From: Rhodoferax lithotrophicus
GTDB taxonomy: Bacteria; Pseudomonadota; Gammaproteobacteria; Burkholderiales; Burkholderiaceae_C
Assembly (NCBI RefSeq): GCF_019973615.1
Contig: NZ_AP024238.1
Coordinates: 2,418,001-2,482,000, forward strand
Reading direction: 5' to 3'
Length of the DNA: 64,000 bases
Below are positions 11,101 to 17,488 of the stretch, in pieces. Both the position numbers and the translations under genes were made by a program. The notes beneath the pieces were generated by a model. It saw only the letters and a list, made by a program, of their open reading frames with translations. It was not told the DNA's origin and did no database searches. Each line of letters begins with the position of its first letter. The stretch's first letter is position 1.

Positions 11101-12074
11101 CTGGCACGGCGTTGAACTATCAGTTGCCCATATCGACATTTACCGATGTGGATACGGGCGATGTCTTGTCTTACCAGGCACGCTTGAGCAATGGACTGGC
11201 CTTGCCAGCGTGGTTGAAATTTGATCAGGCCACGCGCACGTTTACAGGAACTCCCGCTGCTGCAAATCTTGGGGCGCTGAGTGTGGATGTGATTGCAACT
11301 GACACCATGGGGGCGACGGCATTGGACACTTTTCTACTCAATGTCACCTCGGCGGCAACGGGTGGAGGTACTGGATGTGGCTCGTCGAAAGAAGATAAGG
11401 ATGACCGTGAGGATAAGAGCTCAAAAGATGACTCAGATCACAGCGACAAGGATGACAAGGATGACAAGGATGATCGCAGCAGTGACTGCAAAAAAGTGAC
11501 TCAATCCAATGATCAGTCACACAGCAAGGATGCGGGCTCGACCAAAGAATGTAAATCGGATGGATCAGGTGATGGTGAAGGTGATCAGCGTAGCGATGAG
11601 AAGTCCAAAAATCGCGTCAGTCTCAGCGACGACAGCGACAAGAGTGATCACGGCAGCGGAAATGGCAAAAGCAATACTCTGGATGGTGGCAAGGGCGATG
11701 ACCACTATCGCATAGTGCGTGGTTGCGGGGCGGATACCGTTGTTGACAAGGATTCATCCAAAGGCAACACCGATGTGGCTGAATTTGGGGGCGGTATTGC
11801 GGCCAATCAGCTATGGTTTCGCCATGTGTCCAGCGACCTTGAGATCAGCATCGTGGGCAGCAACGATAAATTGGTGATTCAAGACTGGTATCTGGGCAGC
11901 CAGTACCACGTGGAGCAGTTCAAAACCAGCGACGGCAAAACCCTGTTGGACAGCCAGGTGCAAAACCTGGTGAGTGCCATGGCAGGCTTTGCGCCACCGG
12001 CAGCGGGGCAGACCACGCTGACTGCGGCTTACCAGACCACGCTGGCACCGGTGCTGGCGGCCAACTGGCAGTAG
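8178..12074 (+). CDS. C-terminal part of the giant RTX protein: PPC, RTX, VCBS and secretion region
   Basis: 1,298 residues in the +1 frame relative to the upstream RTX frame; the nominal GTG start lies in the middle of an RTX repeat, so this is unlikely to be an independent gene. Order of parts: final RTX repeats (residues ~1-20), a pre-peptidase C-terminal-like beta-sandwich (~45-195), RTX/VENLTL modules (~215-530), a cadherin-like and three VCBS repeats of the NVLGNDSDVD type (~535-960), a dystroglycan/cadherin-like Ig fold with ALPAWLKFD and FTGTPA (~965-1065), an Asp/Lys/Ser-rich hydrophilic stretch with DKDDKDDKDD (~1070-1160), and a haemolysin-related C-terminal segment (~1165-1298) likely to hold the type I secretion signal. 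The architecture is that of very large secreted adhesin-like proteins. Confidence 0.85.
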   Translation: MGGGVDDVVGGEGNDVLYSSHLGWTAQQIGAISSSSDLASPTTPLATPVIVTSTEDNDSMTAANLLAGSSSYVLQGSIGDGPYAASGFGWDYDFYNLGELTVGQVVNASLFTEFDTVLGLYDASGNLVVFNDDANGSGGSLNDLDSSISFTVTATGSYYLGISDYDGNLPVDPFDPVAGRDPADYAYSGGTYSATVSLDGGQTPNWALPALALDTQYLDGEVSLDTLTGGMDNDVYVVDGQYTKVASSELNDCGDSVPVERLEWTTDTVLESADEGYDVVVSSASFTLTDNVEELRLVFDTATQSTHAQYGADLVAYGQDGVGNELDNVIVGNELNNRLDGGAGADTLIGGLGNDTYAVDQLGDLVVEQADAGTDTVQSYVSYQLGDNLENLTLLGNADSGLGNSADNILVGSDVGARLEGFAGNDKLVGGAGDDWLAGGEGDDRYVIRLGGAADVIDDGQGSDTLFFGNDLTAADLHARRVNDDLMLSIGNTQDSVTLNQWFAQTSGGVSRIEFCDSAALDRLAIETLANVAPVAQDDAVSTDEDAGVVVVPTVDLLGNDTDADSVYGDVLSLLEVSQAESGAAVTQVGQEVLYEMGTAFQHLQEGQIATDTFAYTVSDAYGATSTAKVTLTITGVNDGPSVLNDEAAVVEDGIVAATGNVLGNDSDVDIGDTLTVVNTGATAGNYGMLDLGADGQYTYTLNNASQSVQSLAQGQVVVDQFSYEVSDGIATATSELNISITGTNDCPGAISDTAQVQEDVSLTAIGNVLTNDSDVDTGDTLTVVNPGTVVGNYGVLDLGADGQYNYTLNNTSQSVQSLAQGQVVSDQFSYEVTDGLASSSSELTVSITGTNDGPVASADTAQVQEDMSLTATGNVLANDSDVDAGTVLTLVNAGTFTGNYGSVVLSADGSYTYTLNNNAVAVQSLTQGASVADVFAYSVTDGVESVSSALTVNVSGLNDAPVVSVPMSDQSVKAGTALNYQLPISTFTDVDTGDVLSYQARLSNGLALPAWLKFDQATRTFTGTPAAANLGALSVDVIATDTMGATALDTFLLNVTSAATGGGTGCGSSKEDKDDREDKSSKDDSDHSDKDDKDDKDDRSSDCKKVTQSNDQSHSKDAGSTKECKSDGSGDGEGDQRSDEKSKNRVSLSDDSDKSDHGSGNGKSNTLDGGKGDDHYRIVRGCGADTVVDKDSSKGNTDVAEFGGGIAANQLWFRHVSSDLEISIVGSNDKLVIQDWYLGSQYHVEQFKTSDGKTLLDSQVQNLVSAMAGFAPPAAGQTTLTAAYQTTLAPVLAANWQ
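11445..11471 (+). repeat. Triplicated 9-base microsatellite (GACAAGGAT)
   Basis: Three perfect copies of GACAAGGAT in frame encode DKDDKDDKD within the acidic/basic low-complexity segment of the RTX protein. Changes in copy number would keep the frame and only alter linker length. Confidence 0.8.
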
Positions 12075-12153
12075 TGCGCCGACGCTGAAGAGCCGCAGGC
12101 AATTGGCGAAGGGGACATTCTTCCTCCAATTGCTTGCACGGCTTGCCGCATCC

Positions 12154-12438
12154 TCAACGCCAGTGCAGCGAATCCCGTTCAAACAAGCCCCCTTGCCGGG
12201 CGCGTTCCTGGGTTCGCAGTGCACGCGCCTGCAGCCATTCTGGCGCGCCGATGTCCTTGAGTGTTTCGGCCGTCAAACCGTCCAGGGCGGTCAGTTCGCT
12301 TTCTGTGTGTGGGGCATGGCGTGGAGCCGTCCAGCGTGCCCACCAGGCGCGTGTGCGAGCAACCCAGGTATTGACAAATCGGCGTGTCTGCAGCGGTGTC
12401 AAGGGGCTGGTGGTGCAGGGATTGCAAGCGGTGTTCAT
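12154..12438 (-). CDS. DUF1127-like small protein
   Basis: 94 residues from the ATG at 12438, chosen because AGGAGT lies 5 bases upstream; an in-frame ATG exists at 12483 without such a site. The middle is rich in Trp and Arg (WVARTRAWWARW) and the C-terminal half contains LTALDGLTAETLKDIGAP, resembling the short DUF1127 helix pair (L..L....L.DIG) found in small proteins of proteobacteria. Several DUF1127 proteins bind RNA or affect phosphate and stress physiology, but a specific role cannot be read here. It is divergent from the LysR regulator at 12545, which could control it. Confidence 0.65.
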   Translation of the reverse strand: MNTACNPCTTSPLTPLQTRRFVNTWVARTRAWWARWTAPRHAPHTESELTALDGLTAETLKDIGAPEWLQARALRTQERARQGGLFERDSLHWR

Positions 12439-12544
12439 GGCGGACTCCTGTATGTGATTGAGGATGCTGGTAAGCTTATCCATTGTTTACGTGCTTGAAT
12501 ATCGTTAATTTCTGCATAAACCGTTCACTGATACTTACCAATCC

Positions 12545-13492
12545 ATGTCCAGATTACCTTTGAATACTTTGCCAGCCTTTCGTGTGGTGGCTCGCCTGGG
12601 CAATCTGCGGGCTGCCGCGCAGGAGCTTCACCTGACCCACAGTGCGGTCAGTCAGCAGATCAAGCTGCTGGAAGAGCAGGTGGGCTTTGCACTGTTTGAG
12701 CGCCGGGGTCGGCGCATCGTGCTGAATACCGCCGGGGCCACCTTGCAGCGAGCGGTGGAACCCGCGCTGGATCGGCTTGACGAGGGCTTGCGTGCCGCAG
12801 CCGCAACGGCACAGGGCGAGGCCCAGCGCATTCGGCTGACGCTGCTGCCGTCGTTTGCGCAACGCTGGCTGCTGCCGCGCATGCCGCGCTGGCGTGAACG
12901 CCATCCTGACATCCATCTGGAGCTGCACACCTCGCAGCAGTTGGTGGATCTGCTGCGCGAGGGGTATCACGCTGGCCTGCGCCAGGGGCAGGGGCCGTGG
13001 CGTGGCCTGCAAGCCGAACAACTGGTGGACTCGCCGCTGGTGGTGCTGGGTTCACCCGCTGCGGCGCACCGTTTGAACGGCTGCGGCATCAAGGCACTGG
13101 CCGAAGAGCCTTTGCTGGGCCGCCCCGAGCTGTGGGAGCGTTGGTTTGCCCTGGGCGGTTGGCGCAATGCCGTCAGCCCAGTGGCCACGTTCAACGATGC
13201 CGGTTTGCTGCTGCAGGCGGTGGAGCAAGACATTGGCATTGGCCTGGCGCGTGAAGTGCTGGCGGCTGATGCCCTGCGCGATGGGCGCTTGCTGCGCTTG
13301 TCACCCACGGCCTTGCCCGGCGATTCGGCCTACGCGCATTACTGGTGTGTGTTCCCGCCTGAGCTGGAAAATTGGCCGCCCCTGCTGGCTTTTCGAGCCT
13401 GGCTGCGCGAAGAGCTGGCTTTGTCCTTGCAGCACTTGGCCGATGCCGGGCGCAGCGCCAACTATCCCTTGCTCAGTACACTTTCCGTATGA
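12545..13492 (+). CDS. LysR-family transcriptional regulator (GcvA-like)
   Basis: 315 residues. Residues ~5-65 are a winged helix-turn-helix (TLPAFRVVARLGNLRAAAQEL, HSAVSQQIKLLE) typical of the LysR family; the remainder is a periplasmic-binding-protein-like effector domain with the GcvA-type ending. The TGA stop overlaps the ATG of the next gene (ATGA, 13489-13492), so the regulator and the DUF1624 membrane protein are translationally coupled. It is divergent from the small DUF1127-like gene. The effector is not evident. Confidence 0.9.
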   Translation: MSRLPLNTLPAFRVVARLGNLRAAAQELHLTHSAVSQQIKLLEEQVGFALFERRGRRIVLNTAGATLQRAVEPALDRLDEGLRAAAATAQGEAQRIRLTLLPSFAQRWLLPRMPRWRERHPDIHLELHTSQQLVDLLREGYHAGLRQGQGPWRGLQAEQLVDSPLVVLGSPAAAHRLNGCGIKALAEEPLLGRPELWERWFALGGWRNAVSPVATFNDAGLLLQAVEQDIGIGLAREVLAADALRDGRLLRLSPTALPGDSAYAHYWCVFPPELENWPPLLAFRAWLREELALSLQHLADAGRSANYPLLSTLSV

Positions 13493-14241
13493 AAAACCAA
13501 CGCTTTGATGCCCTGGATGCCTTGCGTGGCCTGGCCATGCTGTGGATGACCGTGTTCCATTTCAGTTTTGACTTGAACCACTTTGGCTGGACGCAACAAG
13601 ATTTTTACCGTGATCCGCTCTGGACGTGGCAGCGGGTGCTGATCGTCAGCCTGTTTCTGTTCTGCGCCGGCTTTGGGCAAGCCGTGGCCAGTGCACAGGG
13701 GCAAAGCTGGGCCCGGTTCTGGAAGCGTTGGGCGCAGGTAGCTGGTTGCGCCGTGCTGGTCAGCGCCGGGTCATGGCTGATGTACCCACAAACCTTCATT
13801 TACTTTGGCATCTTGCACGGCATGGCGCTGATGCTGGTGGTGGTGCGGCTCACTGCCCACTGGGGGCGTTGGCTGTGGTGGCTGGGGGTATTGGCGATTG
13901 CTTCTAAATTTATAGCTGCTTACGCAATATCAACAAGCGCTAGTGGCCAATTTATTGCATTTATGAATTCACCTGCGATGAATTGGCTGGGTTGGATCAC
14001 ACAAAAACCCGTGACCGAGGATTACGCACCGCTGTTCCCCTGGCTGGGCGTGATGTGGTGGGGTGCGGCATCTGGTGCGTGGGCCCTATCCCGAGCCCAA
14101 GGCGTGTTGCAGCAGCCGCTGCCCCGTGCGGGTCTGGCGTTGGCGGCTCTGGGGCGCTGGAGTTTGAGCTACTACATGCTGCACCAGCCGGTGCTGATGG
14201 GCCTGCTGATGGGGCTGGCTTGGTTGGGATTTCATCGGTAG
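13489..14241 (+). CDS. DUF1624 / heparan-alpha-glucosaminide acetyltransferase-like membrane protein
   Basis: 250 residues from the ATG overlapping the LysR stop. The start RFDALDALRGLAMLWMTVFH is characteristic of DUF1624 (HGSNAT catalytic-like, acyltransferase-3-related) integral membrane proteins. Six to seven hydrophobic helices follow and it ends with a short C-terminal helix after SYYMLHQPVLMG. Homologues are predicted to transfer acyl groups across or at the membrane; the substrate is unknown. A notable oddity is an AT-rich segment at about 13900-13975, encoding SKFIAAYAISTSASG, which carries a copy of the dispersed repeat described below while the surrounding gene is GC-rich. Confidence 0.8.
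   Translation: MKNQRFDALDALRGLAMLWMTVFHFSFDLNHFGWTQQDFYRDPLWTWQRVLIVSLFLFCAGFGQAVASAQGQSWARFWKRWAQVAGCAVLVSAGSWLMYPQTFIYFGILHGMALMLVVVRLTAHWGRWLWWLGVLAIASKFIAAYAISTSASGQFIAFMNSPAMNWLGWITQKPVTEDYAPLFPWLGVMWWGAASGAWALSRAQGVLQQPLPRAGLALAALGRWSLSYYMLHQPVLMGLLMGLAWLGFHR
13914..13942 (-). repeat. Dispersed TAGCGC-N9-AAGCG-N5-AGCT repeat inside the DUF1624 gene
   Basis: Read on the minus strand: TAGCGC (13942-13937), nine bases, TTGCG, TAAGC, AGCT. It is in frame, encodes IAAYAISTSAS on the plus strand, and is embedded in AT-rich flanks (TCTAAATTTAT and GGCCAATTTATTG) that match flanks of the intergenic copies. Confidence 0.8.
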
Positions 14242-14258
14242 TGAACAGGAGGTTGGGT

Positions 14259-15278
14259 ATGCCTTTTCAAAGAATTTCTGCTGCGCTGCTGGCTGGTACC
14301 CTGGTGTTGGCCTCAGGTCAGAGCCTAGCGCAAGACGGCTCGCTTCGACAACGACTGAAAAACCGCCTGGAGCAGCGTCAACAGGCCAAGCTTGAGGCCG
14401 CAGACACAGCGGCTTCACCAACCGCCATCAACCAGCCGGGTGACTACCGGTTCACGCTGATGCATGATGGTTTGAGGCGCATGTACCGTGTTCACGTGCC
14501 CCATCGCTACACACCACAAACACCCGTGCCCTTGTTGGTGGCCTTGCACGGCGGTGGCGGCAACCTGGATTACCAGGCCGACGACAGCACATACGGCATG
14601 ATCAGCCAATCTGAGCGCGAAGGCTTTGTGGTGGTGTTCCCCAATGGCTACAGCCGTTTGGAAAGTGGCAAGTTCGCCACCTGGAATGCGGGCAATTGCT
14701 GCGCTGCGGCACGTGACGAACAAGTGGATGACGTGGGTTTTATCCGCGAGATGGTGAGCCGCATCACCCACCAGATGAGCATCCATCCGCAACGCATTTA
14801 TGCCACCGGCATGTCCAACGGCGCCATGATGTCCTACCGCCTGGCCTGCGAGATGTCTGATGTGTTCACGGCGATTGCGGCAGTGGCGGGCACTGACAAC
14901 ACCCGCGTCTGTCAGCCGACAAAAGCGGTGTCCGTGCTGCATATTCATGCTCAAGATGATCGCCATGTGCTGTTTAACGGAGGTGCCGGGCCAGATTCGG
15001 TGAGGCAGTCCGCCGTCACCAACTATGTGTCGGTGCCCGCTACGGTTTCAAAATGGACGCAGATAGATGGTTGCACCGCAGCACCGCAACGTATTTTGAG
15101 CAAACCCGGTGCTTATTGCGAGCGCTATGCACCCTGTACGGGCAAGGCTCAGGTTCAGTTGTGTGTGACCGAGTCCGGTGGACACTCCTGGCCCGGTGGT
15201 CACAAGCCGGGCCGTCAAGAGGAGCCATCACAGGCTATTTCGGCCAATGACATCATGTGGGACTTCTTCAACCGCTGA
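14259..15278 (+). CDS. Secreted PHB depolymerase / LpqC-type esterase
   Basis: 339 residues from the ATG at 14259, preceded by AGGAGG at 14247-14252. A signal peptide ends near QSLAQ (residue ~25), followed by a charged, Gln-rich helix (RQRLKNRLEQRQQAK). The catalytic domain has the oxyanion motif ALHGGGGN, the nucleophile elbow GMSNG (Ser186) and a C-terminal ESGGHSWPGG with the likely catalytic His309, the pattern of the esterase PHB depolymerase family (COG3509). Such enzymes act outside the cytoplasm on short-chain polyhydroxyalkanoates or feruloyl/acetyl esters. It follows the DUF1624 gene by 17 bases and probably shares its transcript. Confidence 0.85.
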   Translation: MPFQRISAALLAGTLVLASGQSLAQDGSLRQRLKNRLEQRQQAKLEAADTAASPTAINQPGDYRFTLMHDGLRRMYRVHVPHRYTPQTPVPLLVALHGGGGNLDYQADDSTYGMISQSEREGFVVVFPNGYSRLESGKFATWNAGNCCAAARDEQVDDVGFIREMVSRITHQMSIHPQRIYATGMSNGAMMSYRLACEMSDVFTAIAAVAGTDNTRVCQPTKAVSVLHIHAQDDRHVLFNGGAGPDSVRQSAVTNYVSVPATVSKWTQIDGCTAAPQRILSKPGAYCERYAPCTGKAQVQLCVTESGGHSWPGGHKPGRQEEPSQAISANDIMWDFFNR

Positions 15279-15363
15279 GGCTCCAAAGGTATTGTTCTCC
15301 AGCCTTTTGAGGTGGGCCAAAACGGAATTGAAGCGCTGCTCAAACCCTGCTGCAAGCCGGTTT

Positions 15364-16077
15364 TTATGCCAATATTTCCAGCAAGCGATCCAGCCCACCC
15401 GCGTTGATGGCTACTTGGGCCTGGACACGCACTGCGGGCTTGGCGTGGTAGGCCACCGACAGGCCTGCCACACCCATCATGGGCAAATCGTTGGCACCGT
15501 CACCCATGGCAATCGCCTGGCTGGGGTCAATACCCAGCTTGGCGCAGGTTTCCAGCAACATGGTGCGTTTTTCGGCACCGTCACAAATGTCGCCCCAGGG
15601 TTGATCAACCATGCCGCCGGTAAGCGCACCGTCGGCCACTTCCAGCACATTGGCGCGGGTGTAGTCAATGCCCAGCCGGTCACGAATGCGGTTGGTAAAG
15701 TGGGTAAAGCCACCGGACACCAGCAGCACTTTCAGCCCGGCCTGTTTGCAGGTGGCCACCAGTTCGGCCGCACCCGGGTTGAGTTGCAGTCGCTCTTGGT
15801 AAATCTGCTCCAGATCAGCCAGCGTGACCCCTTTGAGCAAGGCCACGCGCTGACGCAGGCTTTCCTTGTAGTCGGTGATCTCACCACGCATGGCAGCCTC
15901 GGTGATGGCAGCCACCTCGGCCTTGCGACCCACGGCATCGGCAATTTCGTCCACACACTCGATGTTGATCAGCGTGGAGTCCATGTCGAAGGCGATGAGT
16001 TTGAAGTTTGAAAGCTTCAGGTTTGCGGGCAGATTTTGCACGACAAGGCCGGGGTGATGTTCTTTTGGGGTAGTCAT
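15364..16077 (-). CDS. serB: Phosphoserine phosphatase SerB
   Basis: 237 residues. A HAD-superfamily enzyme with motif I DMDST (nucleophile Asp31), the substrate-recognition helix EAAMRGEITDYKESLRQRV, motif II LLVSGGFTHF and motif III GDGANDLPM. It dephosphorylates O-phospho-L-serine as the last step of serine synthesis in the cytoplasm. The protein lacks the N-terminal ACT-like region of longer SerB proteins, which is common in this group. It stands alone on the minus strand. Confidence 0.95.
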   Translation of the reverse strand: MTTPKEHHPGLVVQNLPANLKLSNFKLIAFDMDSTLINIECVDEIADAVGRKAEVAAITEAAMRGEITDYKESLRQRVALLKGVTLADLEQIYQERLQLNPGAAELVATCKQAGLKVLLVSGGFTHFTNRIRDRLGIDYTRANVLEVADGALTGGMVDQPWGDICDGAEKRTMLLETCAKLGIDPSQAIAMGDGANDLPMMGVAGLSVAYHAKPAVRVQAQVAINAGGLDRLLEILA

Positions 16078-16095
16078 TTTTACTATTGATTGTGT

Positions 16096-16124
16096 AGCAT
16101 ATCACGCTTAATACATAAGCGCTA
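16096..16124 (-). repeat. Dispersed TAGCGC-N9-AAGCG-N5-AGCT repeat, intergenic copy upstream of serB
   Basis: On the minus strand it reads TAGCGC (16124-16119), TTATGTATT, AAGCG, TGATA, TGCT. It is flanked by the GCCTC/GAGGC extension typical of other copies and lies between serB and the next minus-strand gene. Confidence 0.8.
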
Positions 16125-16282
16125 GAGGCTGATTTTATGAATAATTTGTGTCAGCGTTTCGTGGTTCAGTTTGGTATGGAATTCAACCGGTGTGCCTTGT
16201 GCGCGAAGTGCCTCAATAGGCGATGTCTACAAGCTCTCCATGCCAATTTGTGCAAAATTATGGCTCTGTTCAGATAGGCGGA

Positions 16283-16897
16283 TTACTTCTTCAAATACAG
16301 CTTGTCAGACCAGGTGGCCAGCCAGTCAGGCTTGAAGGCCACCATGAGGACGGTGAGCATGCCGGTCATGAAAGCGTCACCCCAGGCGATCAGCCAATGC
16401 GCAACCAGACTCAGGTTGTCGTCAATACCTGGCATGCTGTGCCCCATCCACTGGGCCAGCACACCGGCGACAAACACGCACACGGCGGTGCCCAGAAAAG
16501 CGCGCACCAACACATAAACAAACAGGTGCAAGCCAATCCAGCGGCGCACCGCAGCACCCATGGCCAAGGCCAAAGTGGCGGGTATCAGGCCCAGCCACAC
16601 GGTCAGATCCAGCGCGGTGTTCCATGACATGGGTGAGATTAGCGCGGCCATGACACCCACCACACACAAGACCGGTACGGCCAGCGGCCAGCCAAGCATC
16701 AGCACCACCAAACAGGCAGCCGAGCCCTGCAACTGCAGCGGCATTTTGTGCAAACTGGGCATGGCCCACAGCCAGGGCACCAGCGTGAGTGTGGCCAAAA
16801 GTGGCGTTAGTCGCGTCCCCCCTGTCAGCAGTTGCCATGGGCGAAAGAGCAGGGCGGCGAGCAGGGCCAGCGTGGCGAGCGTCAGATTGGTGAGCAT
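16283..16897 (-). CDS. CbiM-like / COG3235-type integral membrane protein
   Basis: 204 residues, about six strongly hydrophobic segments. The stretch around FVYVLVRAFLGTAVCVFVAG and the C-terminal AWGDAFMTGMLTVLMVAFKPDW resemble CbiM/NikM energy-coupling-factor permeases and the related uncharacterised COG3235 membrane proteins. The N-terminal metal-binding motif (MHI...) of true CbiM/NikM is absent, and no CbiN, Q or O partners lie nearby, so cobalt or nickel uptake is not supported by context. Function is unassigned. Confidence 0.6.
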   Translation of the reverse strand: MLTNLTLATLALLAALLFRPWQLLTGGTRLTPLLATLTLVPWLWAMPSLHKMPLQLQGSAACLVVLMLGWPLAVPVLCVVGVMAALISPMSWNTALDLTVWLGLIPATLALAMGAAVRRWIGLHLFVYVLVRAFLGTAVCVFVAGVLAQWMGHSMPGIDDNLSLVAHWLIAWGDAFMTGMLTVLMVAFKPDWLATWSDKLYLKK

Positions 16898-16999
16898 GTC
16901 ATTGCATTTCTAAATCAGCCGTGTGGGGGTGGTCTCGCCTTGCATTTGTAATGTCTGCAGCTCGATACACCGCCACAGACGATTCAGAAATGGGGTTAC

Positions 17000-17488
17000 T
17001 CAAAGAAACCGGTCCAGAATTCTGCGGCTTTCCTTGCTGAGCTTGGCTGGGTCACGGATCAAAAACTGAATGCCGTGGGAGTCGGTGACCAACAAAATGG
17101 TGGGGCCCACGCGGCGAATGTCTTCGTCGCCACGCAACACAAAGGAGGTGTCACCACGGTCGGTTTTGACATGCCATGTACAAGGGGTGGAGAAGCTGGT
17201 GACGCTGTGGATGCTCAAAATGGCGGGCATGAATTCGCGGCCCTGTAATTCTTCGCGGATCAGGCTTTGGGCGGGCTCGGACAGTGCGGCGAGTTGGTCG
17301 ATCCAGGCGACTTCATGGCCATCGGTGTGCACCAGGGAGATGCCCGCCTCGGGGGATTGGATCGGAAAGGCGCGAATCGGCACCACGCCTTCAACCACTT
17401 GCCCCTCAGGGGTGGTGAGCACCAGTTTGCCAAACGGGTTGCGTTGGAGTTCAAAAGTGCTGGAAACTTCAGTATTCATGGCGTTCAT
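17000..17488 (-). CDS. DUF1854 protein associated with cyanophycin metabolism
   Basis: 162 residues, soluble. Features such as LQRNPFGKLVLTTPEG, PIRAFPIQSPE, WIDQLAALSE and FMPAILSIHSVTSFSTPCTW match the DUF1854 family, whose members recur beside cyanophycin genes in Burkholderiales. Its start overlaps the end of the ABC transporter gene by 4 bases, so the two are translated from one message. A structural or regulatory partner of that transporter is likely; no catalytic motif is visible. Confidence 0.8.
   Translation of the reverse strand: MNAMNTEVSSTFELQRNPFGKLVLTTPEGQVVEGVVPIRAFPIQSPEAGISLVHTDGHEVAWIDQLAALSEPAQSLIREELQGREFMPAILSIHSVTSFSTPCTWHVKTDRGDTSFVLRGDEDIRRVGPTILLVTDSHGIQFLIRDPAKLSKESRRILDRFL

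Noticed and set aside
15178..16011. 277-codon plus-strand frame opposite serB
   Set aside because: It lies antisense to an unmistakable phosphoserine phosphatase and resembles no family.
16283..16897. Assignment as a true cobalt or nickel permease CbiM/NikM
   Set aside because: The N-terminal metal-binding motif and all partner genes are missing, so only a CbiM-like membrane protein is reported.
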